Origin: Sphingorhabdus lacus
Lineage (GTDB): Bacteria > Pseudomonadota > Alphaproteobacteria > Sphingomonadales > Sphingomonadaceae
DNA length: 64,000 nucleotides
NCBI RefSeq assembly: GCF_009768975.1
Contig: NZ_CP035733.1
Location: forward strand, 310,001 to 374,000
Reading direction: 5' to 3'
The translations under genes and the position numbers were made by a program. Of this stretch, positions 53,812-63,800 are shown one piece after another; position 1 is the first letter of the stretch, and the number at the start of each line of letters is the position of its first letter. The notes under the pieces were generated by a model. The model was not told where the DNA came from. It searched no databases and saw only the letters and a list, made by a program, of their open reading frames with translations.

Positions 53812-54090
53812 GCAAAGACACAAAGGCACAAAGAATAAGGAAACAAGAACATCGCGCTTTATACCTGATCGTCACCCTGAACTTGTTTCACCTTCGGTGA
53901 CTGCGTTCCAGGGTCCATCGAGCAACGGCATCCAATGTGCGAGTGAAAACGCAACCGCGCGTCACGGCTTGGCTTTTCACAACGGGTGCAGGAATGGTCT
54001 AACAAATGGACCCTGAACCGAGTTCAGGGTGATGGCTTCGAAAGATACTTTACTTTTTTACGCCCCTTTGCGCCTTTGTGTCTTCGTGCG
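53812..54090. repeat. Nested inverted repeat (family A inside an outer pair)
   Basis: The largest non-coding stretch (53654-54143, 490 nt) is filled mainly by this. Outer arms: AGACACAAAGGCACAAAG (53816-53833) inverse to CTTTGCGCCTTTGTGTCT (54066-54083). Inner arms: GTCACCCTGAACTTGTTTCA ... CAGGGTCCAT (53871-53918) inverse to ATGGACCCTGAACCGAGTTC ... (54006-54035); the left inner arm carries an extra 18 nt (CCTTCGGTGACTGCGTTC). The remaining sequence at 53654-53811 and 54091-54143 shows no gene or clear signal. Confidence 0.83.
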
Positions 54091-54143
54091 AACCAAATAA
54101 TCCCGGCCTCGTAGGCAGAGGGCACCCAGAAGCCTCTCAATAT

Positions 54144-55166
54144 CTACTCCCCAAAAACCTCCCGCAACCACGCATCCACCACCGGCGTCGCAGGATAGTC
54201 GGCTTCGCCCAGCTTGCGGTTGATCTCCATATGTCCGCGCAGGCCCTTACCTTCGAACGCCTGCAGCTTCACCGCCGTCCCACTTTTACGCAGGGCATCG
54301 GCAAGCGCGGCGGATTGGCGGGCGCCGTCTTCGCGGTCGACGTGGAGGATCAGGAAGGCAGGCGCATTGGGCGAGGGTGCGTGCCAGTAGGGTGACAATG
54401 CCCTTTGCCGTGCGGGGTCGAGGCCGAAGGCTTGCGCATAGGTGTCCCCCATGATCGCTGCGCCTTCTTTCATCTGCGCGGGTACGTCATAGGCCGCGCC
54501 GTCGAGCGGGATAACACCCTTCAGCGCGGATAGCGGCAGGCCCGCCTTTTGCAGATAGGCGGGGTCCGTGCCCACCAGCGCCGACAAATGCGCGCCTGCG
54601 CTATGGCCCATCAGGACAATCCGGTCAGGGTCGATTCCCAATTGCCGGGCATTGCTGCGCAAATAGGCGACAGCGGCGGCGACGTCGCTTGCCTGCTGTT
54701 CGACCGTGGCGTCAGGGACAAGGCGGTAATTGATACTGGCAAAGGCATAGCCCTGCGCACGGTAGTGCGGGGCCTTGCTTTGCCCGGTGGCGTTATTCTT
54801 GTCGCCCCGTTTCCAGCCGCCGCCATGCACAAAGATGACCAGCGGGGCCTTGTCCTGCGGGCTGCGCCAGAAATCGAGTTTTTGCAACGCGTCGCTGCCA
54901 TAGGACATTTCGGTTCCTCCGGCGGCGCGCGCTCCGGCTGTTCCGCCTTCGCTGCGCTGCCCCATCAGGGCGCGCAATTCCCCTTGGCAGTTTTCCGACA
55001 ATTGGCTGTATTTCTCACGCAGGCAGCCTCGCATCGCATCGCGGTTGATACCGCAAAGTTGCACGACTTCCTGACGGCATTCCGCTGGTAAGCGCTGCCC
55101 GCGTTGGGCCACTGCACAGGTGCCGATCATGGTCAGTGCCACGCCACCTAAAATCCATTTACGCAT
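54144..55166 (-). CDS. Alpha/beta hydrolase with Cys-rich N-terminal domain
   Basis: 340 residues. Signal peptide to about residue 20. Residues 28-65 hold a four-cysteine domain (ECRQEVVQLCGINRDAMRGC ... SENC), like the GLG1-type cysteine-rich repeat. Then an HSL/BD-FAE-type alpha/beta hydrolase: oxyanion VIFVHGGGWKRGDK, nucleophile GHSAGAH, acid LHVDREDGA and catalytic His in RGHMEIN. Esterase/lipase acting on periplasmic or outer-membrane substrates is likely. Such a fusion is uncommon in my experience. Confidence 0.82.
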   Translation of the reverse strand: MRKWILGGVALTMIGTCAVAQRGQRLPAECRQEVVQLCGINRDAMRGCLREKYSQLSENCQGELRALMGQRSEGGTAGARAAGGTEMSYGSDALQKLDFWRSPQDKAPLVIFVHGGGWKRGDKNNATGQSKAPHYRAQGYAFASINYRLVPDATVEQQASDVAAAVAYLRSNARQLGIDPDRIVLMGHSAGAHLSALVGTDPAYLQKAGLPLSALKGVIPLDGAAYDVPAQMKEGAAIMGDTYAQAFGLDPARQRALSPYWHAPSPNAPAFLILHVDREDGARQSAALADALRKSGTAVKLQAFEGKGLRGHMEINRKLGEADYPATPVVDAWLREVFGE

Positions 55167-55292
55167 CTTTTGCCTCCATTGACGCTTTAGGGTGGACGTT
55201 TTGCGTCCATAGTCATAACGGGACGCACGGCGAATCCCTTCGCAGAAAAATCCTTCTGCGCAGAAAAAGGCCCTTCAGTCAGGGAATTTTGA

Positions 55293-56582
55293 ATGGCGAA
55301 CGTAACCGTGATCGGCGCCCAATGGGGCGACGAAGGTAAAGGCAAGATTGTTGATTGGCTGGCCGAGCGGGCCGATGCCGTGGTCCGTTTCCAGGGCGGC
55401 CATAATGCCGGACACACATTGGTGGTCGGCGAAAATGTCTATAAATTGTCGCTGCTGCCGTCGGGCATAGTCACCGGTACATTGTCGATCATCGGCAATG
55501 GCGTGGTGCTTGACCCATGGGCGTTGCGCGACGAAATGGCGAAGCTGCGCGGGCAGGGCGTGTCCATTACGACAGAAAATTTCGCATTGGCGGATAACTG
55601 CGCCCTCATCCTGCCAATCCACCGCGACCTCGACGGTTTGCGTGAGGCAGCGGCGGGTTCCGGCAAAATCGGCACGACCGGACGCGGCATTGGCCCGGCT
55701 TATGAAGACAAGGTCGGCCGCCGCGCCATCCGCGTATGCGATTTGGCGCATCTCGATGCCCTGGATTCGCAGCTTGACCGTCTGTGCGCACACCATGATG
55801 CGCTGCGTGCCGGTTTCGGCGAGCCGCCTGTAGACCGGGCGCGGCTGATTGCGGACCTCAAGGAAATTGCGCCCTTCGTTCTCGAATATGCGCAGCCGGT
55901 ATGGAAGCGATTGAACAAGGTGCGCAAGGCAGGCGCACGCATCCTGTTCGAAGGCGCGCAGGGCGTATTGCTCGACGTTGATCACGGCACATATCCCTTT
56001 GTCACAAGCTCCAACACCGTGTCGGGCACTGCTGCGTCAGGGTCAGGTCTGGGACCAAGCGCTGCCGGGTTCGTGCTGGGCATTGTAAAGGCTTATACAA
56101 CCCGGGTGGGATCGGGTCCTTTCCCGACCGAGTTGGAAGATGAAACCGGCCAGCGTCTGGGTGAGCGCGGTCATGAATTTGGCACCGTCACCGGACGCAA
56201 GCGCCGCTGTGGCTGGTTTGATGCCGTCATCGTGCGGCAAAGCTGCGCCGTTTCGGGCGTGACCGGAATCGCGCTGACCAAGCTGGACGTGCTCGACGGC
56301 TTTGAAACCATCAAGATTTGCACCGGCTATCGCCTCAACGGCAAAGTATATGACTATCTGCCTGCCCATGCGGCGGATCAGGCTTCGGTCGAGCCGATCT
56401 ATGAAGAGATGCCCGGCTGGCAGGAAACCACCGCAGGCGCACGTAGCTGGGCCGACCTTCCGGCGCAAGCGATCAAATATATCAGTCGCGTGCAAGAGTT
56501 GATCGAAACACCGGTGGCACTGGTCAGCACCTCGCCCGAACGCGAAGACACGATTTTGGTGCGCGATCCTTTTGCGGATTAG
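55293..56582 (+). CDS. purA: Adenylosuccinate synthetase
   Basis: 429 residues, complete. GTP-driven joining of IMP and aspartate. [14 protein letters not shown] with the P-loop-like GDEGKGK and the IMP loop HNAGHTL at the N terminus, [11 protein letters not shown] in the middle, and [11 protein letters not shown] near the C terminus all match. Start ATG 55293. The last 11 nt overlap the next gene. Confidence 0.96.
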   Translation: MANVTVIGAQWGDEGKGKIVDWLAERADAVVRFQGGHNAGHTLVVGENVYKLSLLPSGIVTGTLSIIGNGVVLDPWALRDEMAKLRGQGVSITTENFALADNCALILPIHRDLDGLREAAAGSGKIGTTGRGIGPAYEDKVGRRAIRVCDLAHLDALDSQLDRLCAHHDALRAGFGEPPVDRARLIADLKEIAPFVLEYAQPVWKRLNKVRKAGARILFEGAQGVLLDVDHGTYPFVTSSNTVSGTAASGSGLGPSAAGFVLGIVKAYTTRVGSGPFPTELEDETGQRLGERGHEFGTVTGRKRRCGWFDAVIVRQSCAVSGVTGIALTKLDVLDGFETIKICTGYRLNGKVYDYLPAHAADQASVEPIYEEMPGWQETTAGARSWADLPAQAIKYISRVQELIETPVALVSTSPEREDTILVRDPFAD

Positions 56583-57084
56583 GCTTAGTCTATTTGCCGC
56601 AATTTCGTTGGCTGCGTGCGGAAATGGAGATCCGCAAAGCACGCAATCATCTGTCTCCGACGGCACTAAGGCTGATTATATCCTGGTCGACAAGAGCGAT
56701 CGTGAAATGCTGCTTTACCGGAAAGGTAAGATCATCTCTCGCTATAAGGGTATCCAATTCGGCGATGCGCCGATCGGACACAAACAATTCGAAGGCGATG
56801 AACGAACGCCGGAAGGTGACTATACCATCTCGGGTCGGAACCCTGCCAGTCGCTATCATCTCAGCCTGCGCATATCCTACCCCAACGCTGCTGACCGCGC
56901 ATTTGCGAAGGCAAAAGGAAAGTCCCCCGGTGGGGATATTTTTATACATGGCCAGCCCAATTGGTCGCCACTTAAACGCCTGAAGCACGATTGGACCGAT
57001 GGCTGCATCGCCGTCACTAACGCTGAAATCGAGCAGATTTGGAAGTTGGTACCGGATGGCGCAAAGATTACGATCCGCCCTTAA
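56572..57084 (+). CDS. L,D-transpeptidase-like lipoprotein (YkuD domain)
   Basis: 170 residues if TTG 56572 is the start, overlapping purA by 11 nt; the N terminus then reads [13 protein letters not shown] with a lipobox Cys. The YkuD catalytic pattern is complete: IFIHGQP and, 15-20 residues later, [13 protein letters not shown] with the catalytic Cys (S/T-x-G-C-[IV]). The expected function is 3-3 cross-linking of peptidoglycan or attachment of lipoproteins. Its stop interlocks with the MFS stop in TTAA (57081-57084). Confidence 0.82.
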   Translation: MRIRLSLFAAISLAACGNGDPQSTQSSVSDGTKADYILVDKSDREMLLYRKGKIISRYKGIQFGDAPIGHKQFEGDERTPEGDYTISGRNPASRYHLSLRISYPNAADRAFAKAKGKSPGGDIFIHGQPNWSPLKRLKHDWTDGCIAVTNAEIEQIWKLVPDGAKITIRP

Positions 57085-58421
57085 CCGCTCTTCAACTCCG
57101 CCTTCAGGCGTAGGCTTGCGCGCCAGAAGAAGAAAGCGGGGATGATTCCCAGCCATGCCGCGCCGAACAGGACCCAGCGGACGCTGTCTTGGCCGGCCAC
57201 GGGAATCAGCGCGTCGGACAGCATGCCGAACAGCAACGGGCCCATGCCCAGACCGATCAAATTCTGGCCGAAAACGACCATAGATGCGGCCATGGCGCGG
57301 GCTTCGGGGCGGACGAGGCCTTGCACACAGGCATAAGCAGGGCCGTAATAGGCGGAGTTGAGGATGGTCGGCACGATCAGCAACGCAACCGCAATGCGCC
57401 AGTCATCGACCCAATAGCCGGCAAACAGGATGGGCGCGGCAATCGCCATGCCGACGGCCGGGAAGGTCAGCAGATGGCGCTTGTTATCCTTGCCGAATTT
57501 GTCCGCCATTTTCCCGCCGAGTAGGGTGCCGATTACCCCGGCAATACCCAAGGCAACCGCCATAGCCAGACCGGCCTGGGTCGTCGAAAGCCCGTGGCTG
57601 CGGATGAAAAAGCTGATCGTCCACAGACCCTTGCCGTAGCTTAGAAAGGCGGTGAAGGACGCCGCGATGAAGATGTAGAGATAGGCGCGGGAGGAGAATA
57701 CTTCCCGGAACGCCTCGCCGACGCGCAGCTCGACTTTCTTTGGCCCGTTCTGCGCCGCGTCGCGGACAGGGCCATCAGTGCGGCGGGGCTCACGGATGAT
57801 CATCGGCAGGATGAGCGCTAGCAGCAATCCCGGTGCGCCCACCAGAAAGAGCGCGGCGCGCCAGCCATAAAGATCGTTGACGATACCGCCGATGATCAGC
57901 CCGAACAAGCTGCCTATGGGAACGCCAAGGCCGAAAAAGGCGATGGCCGAGGACCGCTTTTCGGGCGGCACGCTATCGGTGATAAGCGAATGGGCCGCTG
58001 GAGTGCATCCCGCTTCGCCGACGCCGACGCCGATACGGGCCAGCAGGAGCTGAACGAAATTCTGCGCAACGCCGCATAGGGCGGTCATGGCGGACCAGAG
58101 GGCAAGCGACACCGATATCAGCGCCACGCGGTTGGTGGAGGCGCGGTCGGCATAGCGGGCGATGGGGATACCGAGCACGGCATAGAAAACGGCAAAGGCG
58201 GGGCCGGCCAGTAAGCCCAGTGCGGTGTCGCTCAGCTGGAGGTCGCGTTTGATCGGTTCGGCCAGAATGTTGACGATCTGGCGGTCCAGAAAGTTCAGCG
58301 TGTAGACAATCAGCAAGGTCCACAGCATCAGGCGGGGGGTGGTCGATGCCCTTCCGATTGCTGCGCGGGATGCCCCCGAATCGAAACCGCTCTCGCCCGC
58401 ACGCGACGCCGCATCACGCAT
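57081..58421 (-). CDS. MFS transporter, spinster-like
   Basis: 446 residues, twelve membrane helices. Opening LIVYTLNFLDRQIVNILAEP is typical of spinster/sphingolipid-transporter-like MFS families common in sphingomonads; the loop 2-3 motif reads IPIARYADR and the GVGEAGCTPAAHSLI stretch is characteristic. Substrate unknown. A hydrophilic N-terminal 30 residues precedes helix 1. Divergent from the methyltransferase gene with a 184-nt gap. Confidence 0.87.
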   Translation of the reverse strand: MRDAASRAGESGFDSGASRAAIGRASTTPRLMLWTLLIVYTLNFLDRQIVNILAEPIKRDLQLSDTALGLLAGPAFAVFYAVLGIPIARYADRASTNRVALISVSLALWSAMTALCGVAQNFVQLLLARIGVGVGEAGCTPAAHSLITDSVPPEKRSSAIAFFGLGVPIGSLFGLIIGGIVNDLYGWRAALFLVGAPGLLLALILPMIIREPRRTDGPVRDAAQNGPKKVELRVGEAFREVFSSRAYLYIFIAASFTAFLSYGKGLWTISFFIRSHGLSTTQAGLAMAVALGIAGVIGTLLGGKMADKFGKDNKRHLLTFPAVGMAIAAPILFAGYWVDDWRIAVALLIVPTILNSAYYGPAYACVQGLVRPEARAMAASMVVFGQNLIGLGMGPLLFGMLSDALIPVAGQDSVRWVLFGAAWLGIIPAFFFWRASLRLKAELKSG

Positions 58422-58605
58422 TCATCTCTCCTCTTCTCTCACCGCGTTTATCCGGCAATTTTTCGATTTGTCAAAGCGTTCGCGATGAATGTCGGGGCCT
58501 TGCCGAAAATATTCGGGATACATCCGCTTTGAACCGTTCTGGAAACGCGGCAGGGCGGAAATGCTGTGTTGCTCGTAGCCCGTCGTGCGCCCATGGGCGA
58601 GGGAC

Positions 58606-59343
58606 ATGACAACACGCGAAACTACGGCCCTGCTGCCGCTTGACGATATTGGGCTCGATCTCACTCTGGGTGACCGTGCCATGGTGACCGCTTATGGTGC
58701 GATCCAATGGCCATGGCTGTTGCGCAGCCTTCATGGCGGACGGAAAGCGGACAAGGCGGCGTTGCTGGAATATCTGGACTTGCCGGCCGATGCCTTGCCC
58801 AATTTGGGAAGCTGGAAAGCCGATACGCATTTCCTGTGGCACATCACACGCGCCATTGAAGAAATGCGTCCAGCGCAGGTCGTGGAACTGGGCTGCGGCG
58901 CGTCGACATTCATCATCGCCCGCGCGCTCCAGAAGTTCGGCGGGGGATCGTTGGTCAGCTATGACCAGCATGGCGAATTTGCCTCAATCACGCAGCAATG
59001 GGTGCGCGAGAACGGTTTGACGGCAGAAATACGGCATGCGCCTTTGGGGGCATCGCCTGCGGGTTGGCCCGGGCATTGGTATCAACTGAGCGATGTGCCC
59101 ACAGATATTGATTTACTGATCGTCGACGGCCCGCCTTGGGCCATCCATCCCTATGTGCGCGGTGCGGCGGCGAGCCTGTTTCCGCGCATCCGGCCCGGCG
59201 GCCGGGTGCTGCTTGACGATGCGGCCCGCCCCGGCGAGCGCGTGGTTGCGCGGCGCTGGCGGCGGGAACATCATACGATGCGTTTCACGCTCGATAGCAA
59301 GGGCGCAAAAGGCACCCTGATCGGACACAAGCTTCCCGCCTAA
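58606..59343 (+). CDS. Class I SAM-dependent methyltransferase-like protein
   Basis: 245 residues. Motif I VVELGCGASTFIIARAL, motif II-like VSYDQHGEF and LLIVDGPPW (post-II) support a Rossmann SAM-binding fold; the nearest pattern is FkbM/TylF-like. Substrate unknown. Start ATG 58606 (MTTRETT) after GAGGGAC. The gap to the MFS gene holds no obvious RNA or repeat. It ends 2 nt before the symporter stop on the opposite strand. Confidence 0.8.
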   Translation: MTTRETTALLPLDDIGLDLTLGDRAMVTAYGAIQWPWLLRSLHGGRKADKAALLEYLDLPADALPNLGSWKADTHFLWHITRAIEEMRPAQVVELGCGASTFIIARALQKFGGGSLVSYDQHGEFASITQQWVRENGLTAEIRHAPLGASPAGWPGHWYQLSDVPTDIDLLIVDGPPWAIHPYVRGAAASLFPRIRPGGRVLLDDAARPGERVVARRWRREHHTMRFTLDSKGAKGTLIGHKLPA

Positions 59344-59345
59344 AC

Positions 59346-60689
59346 TCAGCTTTTGGTGCTGCGCGTATCGCTGACCATATCTTCGGCGAGGTCCAGCCCG
59401 CGTTTGCCTGCGGCTGCGGTGTGGGCAGGGGCGTGCGGGGGTTCGACAAATTCCGGCTCCTCGACCTCCAGCATGCCTTCCCATTTGGTGATGACCGAGG
59501 TTGCAACGGCGTTGCCGACGACATTGGTCGCAGTGCGGCCCATATCGAGGAACTGGTCAATCGCGAGGATCAGGGCGACGCCCTCGACCGGTAGCCCAAA
59601 CATCGCCAGCGTCCCGGTAATCACGACCAGCGAAGCACGCGGAACCGCCGCCACGCCCTTGGACGAGATCATCAGCGTCAGCAAAATCAGGATCTGCGTC
59701 ATGATCGGAAGATCGATGCCATAGGCCTGCGCGATGAAGATCGTCGCGAAGCTCATATACATCATCGAGCCGTCAAGGTTGAAGCTGTAACCCAGCGGCA
59801 GCATGAAGCCCGAGATGCGGCGCGGCACGCCAAAGCGGTCGAGCTGCTCGAATAGCTTGGGCAGCGCGGCTTCGGACGATGCGGTCGAGAATGCAATCAA
59901 CAGCGGTTCACGGATATACCGGATCAGCGTCCAGATCCGGTTGCGCAGGAATATCCAGCCGATGGAGAGCAACAGCACCCAGAGGATAACGAGCGACATA
60001 TAGAACTCGGCAAGCAGTTCGAGGTAGCTGCCCAAAATCGCGAGGCCGCTGGTGGCCACGACCTTGGCCAATGCCCCAAACACCGCGACCGGTGCGTAGC
60101 GCATCACATAATGCGTAATCTGCAGCATCATTTCGGCCAGCGCATCTGCGGCCCGGACAAGCGGCGCGCCCTTTTCGCCGAGCGCCGAGAGGGCCACTCC
60201 AGCGAACAGCGAGAAGACCAAAATCTGGAGGATATTGTTCGTGGCCATCGCCTCGAACGCGTTTTTGGGAAAGATCGACAAGATGAACTCGAATACATCG
60301 AGTTTCTTGACTTCACCGACAGACGCGGCCGCCTCTGCCGCTGCGCCCAGGGGAACGCCAATGCCCGGCTGGAAGATGTTGACCATCAACAGGCCCAGCC
60401 CGATGGAAATAAAGCTGGCGAGGATGAACCACGTAATTGCGCGGAAGCCAATACGGCCCAGCGCGCTGCTGTCGCCCATATGTGCGATGCCCACAACAAT
60501 CGTCGACAGGATCAGCGGCGCGACCAGAAGTTTGATGAGATTCAGGAAAATATCCGACAGCAATTTGAACGTTTTGGTGAGATTTTCGAAGGCTGTGCTG
60601 TCGGGCGCGACGCCAATATGGACCGCATAGCCGACGATGATACCCAGGATCATCCCGACCAAAATCCACAATGTCAGACGCTTATCCAT
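59346..60689 (-). CDS. Dicarboxylate/amino acid:cation symporter (DAACS family)
   Basis: 447 residues. Glutamate/aspartate or C4-dicarboxylate uptake with Na+ or H+. The reentrant loop regions are clear: TASSEAALPKLF (HP1, serine-rich), SFNLDGSMMYM (TM7), SKGVAAVPRASLVV (HP2), and FLDMGRTATNVVGNAVA (TM8 with the Asp/Arg substrate pair). It could be DctA or GltP; facing NAD-glutamate dehydrogenase across a 186-nt gap argues for glutamate. Confidence 0.92.
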   Translation of the reverse strand: MDKRLTLWILVGMILGIIVGYAVHIGVAPDSTAFENLTKTFKLLSDIFLNLIKLLVAPLILSTIVVGIAHMGDSSALGRIGFRAITWFILASFISIGLGLLMVNIFQPGIGVPLGAAAEAAASVGEVKKLDVFEFILSIFPKNAFEAMATNNILQILVFSLFAGVALSALGEKGAPLVRAADALAEMMLQITHYVMRYAPVAVFGALAKVVATSGLAILGSYLELLAEFYMSLVILWVLLLSIGWIFLRNRIWTLIRYIREPLLIAFSTASSEAALPKLFEQLDRFGVPRRISGFMLPLGYSFNLDGSMMYMSFATIFIAQAYGIDLPIMTQILILLTLMISSKGVAAVPRASLVVITGTLAMFGLPVEGVALILAIDQFLDMGRTATNVVGNAVATSVITKWEGMLEVEEPEFVEPPHAPAHTAAAGKRGLDLAEDMVSDTRSTKS

Positions 60690-60875
60690 AAACTTCCCTC
60701 CGGCCCTTTTGGCATGGGGTGACGCTACACAGGCAAAATGATGACCGCAACCCGCTACCGACGTAACTTGAATAGCCCGGCGAACGAAGGCATAAGCATT
60801 GAAATAAAATTACAATGGATTGTGTCGTATTAACCATGACCAATCCCCAATTTCGTGGGCTCAGGAGTAAAATTC

Positions 60876-63800
60876 ATGGCTGCTGCCAAAGCATCAAAAA
60901 CTGCCGCAAAAGCGGATGCCACCTTGTTGAAAGCGCTGGCGACCGCCTTCGCGGACAGCGCCCTTCCCGGAGAGAATGAGGGGTTTGATGCCAAAGCCTG
61001 CGAAGAAGCGGCGCGCTTCACCTTGCAGGTTGCGGAGCAACGCAAGGTGGGCAACGCCGCGGTAGCGCTGGACAGTTTTACCGATGCGCAGGGCCGCATG
61101 GCCATGCGGATCGCCATGAACAATGACGATATGCCCTTTCTGGTGGATTCGATTTCCGCCGCCGTTGCCTCCAAAGCAATTGGCGTAAAGCGGTTGATCC
61201 ACCCTGTGCTTAGCACCGTGCGTGACGATCAGGCCGTGTTGCAGTCGGTCAGCCGGAAACGGGATTCATCGGTCACACGCGAATCATTCATCTATCTTGA
61301 GACCGATCGCGTCGACGCCAAGGAACGGCGCGCGCTCGAAGAAAATCTGCACGCTGTGCTGCGCGATGTGCGCGGCGCGGTTACCGACTGGCGCAAGATG
61401 CTGGGTGCGATGTCCGAAGATGCCGACAGCCTGCCCGATGGCGAAGGCGCGGCTCTGGTCCGCTGGTTCCTCGAAAATAATATGACCGTGCTGGGACATG
61501 AAGTTCTGGCGCGCGACGGGAAAAGGTCGAAACGGCTCGGCTTGGCGCGGGTCAGCAACGAGGCGATCCTGTCGGAAAAGAGCATCGGCCTTGCCATCAA
61601 ATGGTTCGAAGAAGGCGGCAGCGCGCCGCTGATCCTGAAAGCCAACCGCGTATCGAGCGTGCACCGCAATGTGCAGTTGGACCTTGTGGTTGTCCCCATC
61701 CGTGAGGGCAGCACGATCACAGGTCTGTCGATTACAGCCGGTCTGTGGACCAGCGCCGCACTGGCAACCGCGCCAGACCGGATACCGGTATTGCGCACGC
61801 ATCTTTCGACATTGATGGAGCGGTTCGGATTTGACCCGTCGGGACATGCCGGAAAGGCGATGACCCATGTGTTGACCTCCTTGCCGCATGATTTGCTGGT
61901 GTCGCTGAAACTGGCGGAGTTGGAGCGGGTTACCCTGACCGCCATGTCGCTGACCGACCGGCCACGGCCCAAATTGCTGGCGATCCGGTCGCCGCTTGGA
62001 CGGCATCTTTATATTTTCGTCTGGCTGCCCCGCGACGATGTGTCCACCGGTATGCGCAAGCAGATCGAGGATATGTTGACCGCAACGACAGGCGGCGGGC
62101 TGCTTGGCTGGTCGATCAGCCTCGAAGATGGCGGTATCGCGCTTCTGCGCTACACGCTCGACTTGCCGGATCGTGACCAGAAGGTCGATGAAGCCCAACT
62201 CGACGATAAGCTGGAACTCATGGTCCGCGGGTGGGAGCCCGCGGTTGAGGCATCGCTTGCCCGCTTGACCGATGAAAAGCGCGCCGCTGCAATGATCGTT
62301 CGTTATGGCGCATTGTTCCCGAACAATTACCGCACCAGCTACAGTTCGGACGAAGCTGCGCGCGATATGCTCGGCCTGCTGCAGATGGAGCGTGACCATA
62401 GCAAGGTGACGCGGCTTTCCGCCGATGGGGAAATGCTGCGCCTGAAAGTGTTCAGTCAGGGCGGTGCCATGCCGTTGAGCGACATGGTCCCCGCGCTCGA
62501 AAATTTCGGATTCGACGTATTGGAGGAATCCCCGACGGCCTTGAGTGACGGGAATTATATCCATGACTTCCGACTGGGTCTGCGCGGTGGCGATGTCGCC
62601 AGCGTGATGGAACGCGCCGCCATTCTCGAAGGCGCGTTGAGCCAGGTTCTCGACGGAAAAGCCGAGAATGATGTATTCAACCAGCTTGTCACGGTGGCCG
62701 CGCTTTTGCCTCAGTCGGTGATCTTGCTGCGCGCCTGGTACCGCTATTTGCGGCAGACGGGTGTCACCTATGGCATGCCCACCGCCGTTGCCGCCCTGTC
62801 CAAGCATTCGGGCGTCACACGCGCGATTATCAGCCTCTTCAACGCCGCGCATGATCCAGCCTTTACCGGCGACCGCGACAAGGAATCGGCGAAATTTATC
62901 AAGAGCATTGAAACCGGACTTGCTGCGGTCTCGGCAATTGATGAGGACCGGATTTTGCGGCGCTATATGGGCGTCGTGCGCGCCACCTTGCGTACCAATG
63001 CCTTTGCGCCTGCCGGTGCCGAAGCCTTGGCGTTCAAACTCGACAGCGCCAAAGTTCCGGGTCTGCCCGCGCCTCTGCCTTGGCGCGAAGTGTTCGTTTA
63101 TTCGCCGCGGGTCGAGGGCATCCATTTGCGCGCTGGTCCTGTCGCGCGCGGGGGTCTGCGCTGGTCCGACCGCCGGGACGATTTCCGCACCGAGGTTCTG
63201 GGCCTGATGAAAGCGCAGCGCGTCAAAAACGCCGTGATTGTGCCAACGGGTGCAAAGGGCGGGTTCTATCCCAAAAAACTGCCCGACATGCGGGTCGACC
63301 GCGACGCCTGGTTTGCGGAAGGCACCGAGAGCTATCGCCTGTTCATCCGCACCTTGCTGTCGATCACCGACAATATCGTGAACGACAAGGTAGTGCATCC
63401 CGACAGCGTAGTTATCCATGACGGCGACGATCCCTATTTCGTGGTTGCCGCCGACAAGGGAACCGCAACCTTCTCCGACACGGCCAATGCCATCGCGCTG
63501 GAACGCAATTTCTGGCTGGGCGACGCGTTCGCCAGTGGCGGTTCGGTGGGCTATGACCATAAGGCAATGGGCATCACCGCCAAGGGTGGCTGGCTTTCGG
63601 TCCAGCGGCACTTTGCCGAAATGGGCATCAATGTGCAGAAAGAGCCTGTTACGGTTGCCGGTGTCGGCGACATGTCGGGCGACGTGTTCGGCAATGGTAT
63701 GCTGCTGTCCAAAACGTTGAAGGTCGTTGCGGCCTTTGACCATAGACACATCTTCTTCGATCCCAGTCCGGACCCTGCCATAAGCTGGAAAGAACGCCAG

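Noticed and set aside
61284-63749. An 821-codon open frame antisense to the NAD-GDH gene
   Set aside because: It mirrors the codon bias of the GDH frame, has no recognisable domain or start signal, and the plus-strand protein has clear GDH motifs.
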